From positions 1 through 5,278 of the forward strand of contig JAZBPA010000031.1 in the NCBI GenBank assembly GCA_036351435.1: a stretch of 5,278 nucleotides of DNA, written 5' to 3'. Shown one piece after another: positions 5,103 through 5,278 of this stretch (position 1 is the first letter of the stretch; every line of letters begins with the position of its first letter). The DNA comes from JAAUQA01 sp036351435. GTDB taxonomy: Bacteria > Pseudomonadota > Gammaproteobacteria > Competibacterales > Competibacteraceae. The notes under the pieces were generated by a model that did no database searches, was not told the DNA's origin, and was given only the letters and a program-made list of their open reading frames with translations. The translations under genes and the position numbers were made by a program.

Positions 5103-5278
5103 ATGGGTGACCGAAGAGTTGGTACCCATTGAGGTCTAATTGAAGCCGTTGGAACAGGTGAGTGAGATTGAACAGCCCATAACAGCGGCGCTTTAAGACC
5201 TTGATCTTGTTATTGAAGCCTTCAACAAAGCCACTGGTTTGGCGATCCAGGAAGTAATTGGTGATCTCATCCAGGTGA
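5101..5278 (-). CDS. ISL3-family transposase, C-terminal 58 residues (5' end outside window)
   Basis: The minus-strand frame enters from the right edge (base 5278 is the last base of a split codon) and ends at TGA 5101-5103. The visible residues begin HLDEITNYFLDRQTSG and contain FVEGFNNKIKVLKRRCYG, the highly conserved block around the catalytic Glu of the DDE triad in ISL3-family transposases (family form: EGxNNKIKxxKRxxxG). The end, FNLTHLFQRLQLDLNGY, is also typical. The catalytic Glu would be the E in FVEG. The two Asp residues, the zinc-binding HTH region and the N-terminus lie outside. The catalytic block and stop are intact, so an active element is possible. The enzyme would act in cis on the terminal repeat to its left. 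Confidence 0.93.
   Translation of the reverse strand, partial: HLDEITNYFLDRQTSGFVEGFNNKIKVLKRRCYGLFNLTHLFQRLQLDLNGYQLFGHP

Larger units (their letters stand above)
5058..5278 (-). mobile_element. Terminal part of an ISL3-family insertion sequence (continues beyond the right edge)
   Basis: The element end is placed at 5058, where GGCTCTACCAGAATTCC begins. ISL3-family terminal repeats characteristically start with GG followed by CTCT-like bases. The transposase C-terminus encoded on the minus strand ends 43 bp inside this tip, as is usual for the family. The eight bases outside the tip (AAAAAATT, 5050-5057) fit the A/T-rich 8-bp target duplication made by ISL3 elements, but the other copy is outside the window. 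No damage is visible in the part seen, so the element may be intact. Confidence 0.8.

Noticed and set aside
1..5278. CRISPR arrays, tRNA, rRNA or phage attachment sites
   Set aside because: No regularly spaced repeats, cloverleaf-like structures or rRNA-like stretches were seen on either strand.

Overview
The window looks like accessory DNA from a Gram-negative proteobacterium, most likely gamma- or betaproteobacterial. The tripartite CusCBA-type efflux genes, the signal-peptide-bearing periplasmic protein and the two insertion-sequence families all fit this, but the genus cannot be read from the sequence.

Layout. Bases 1-333 are the 3' end of a CusB-type periplasmic adaptor gene. It is followed after a single base by a complete cusA-type gene (335-3709, 1124 aa), a heavy-metal-efflux RND pump. 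The pump keeps the three-methionine Cu(I)/Ag(I) site and the proton-relay residues of E. coli CusA, but has an extra segment of about 60 residues after TM7. Bases 3757-3889 are the left end of an IS3-type element: a hairpin that covers the ribosome binding site, then about 30 codons of a frameshifted OrfA. On the minus strand, 3946-4539 encodes a small exported helical protein of the Spy/CpxP type with a His/Met/Cys-containing tail. A 136-bp divergent gap with short palindromes separates it from a small plus-strand gene (4676-4919). That gene reads as one 80-aa exported protein only if one base is skipped at a CTT-TAG site. From 5058 to the right edge lies the end of an ISL3-family element with the C-terminus of its transposase on the minus strand.

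How the genes fit together. The adaptor and pump form one translationally coupled unit for exporting monovalent copper or silver, with the outer-membrane channel gene presumably upstream of the window. The Spy/CpxP-like protein is a plausible periplasmic partner that buffers or senses metal or protects proteins, but it is transcribed the other way and separated from cusA by the IS remnant. The metal-resistance block is therefore bordered on its right by decayed and possibly intact mobile DNA, as expected for a horizontally moved resistance island. No wholly new system is evident. The most unusual items are the CusA insertion, the lost methionine of one Met pair, and the CTT-TAG frameshift site.
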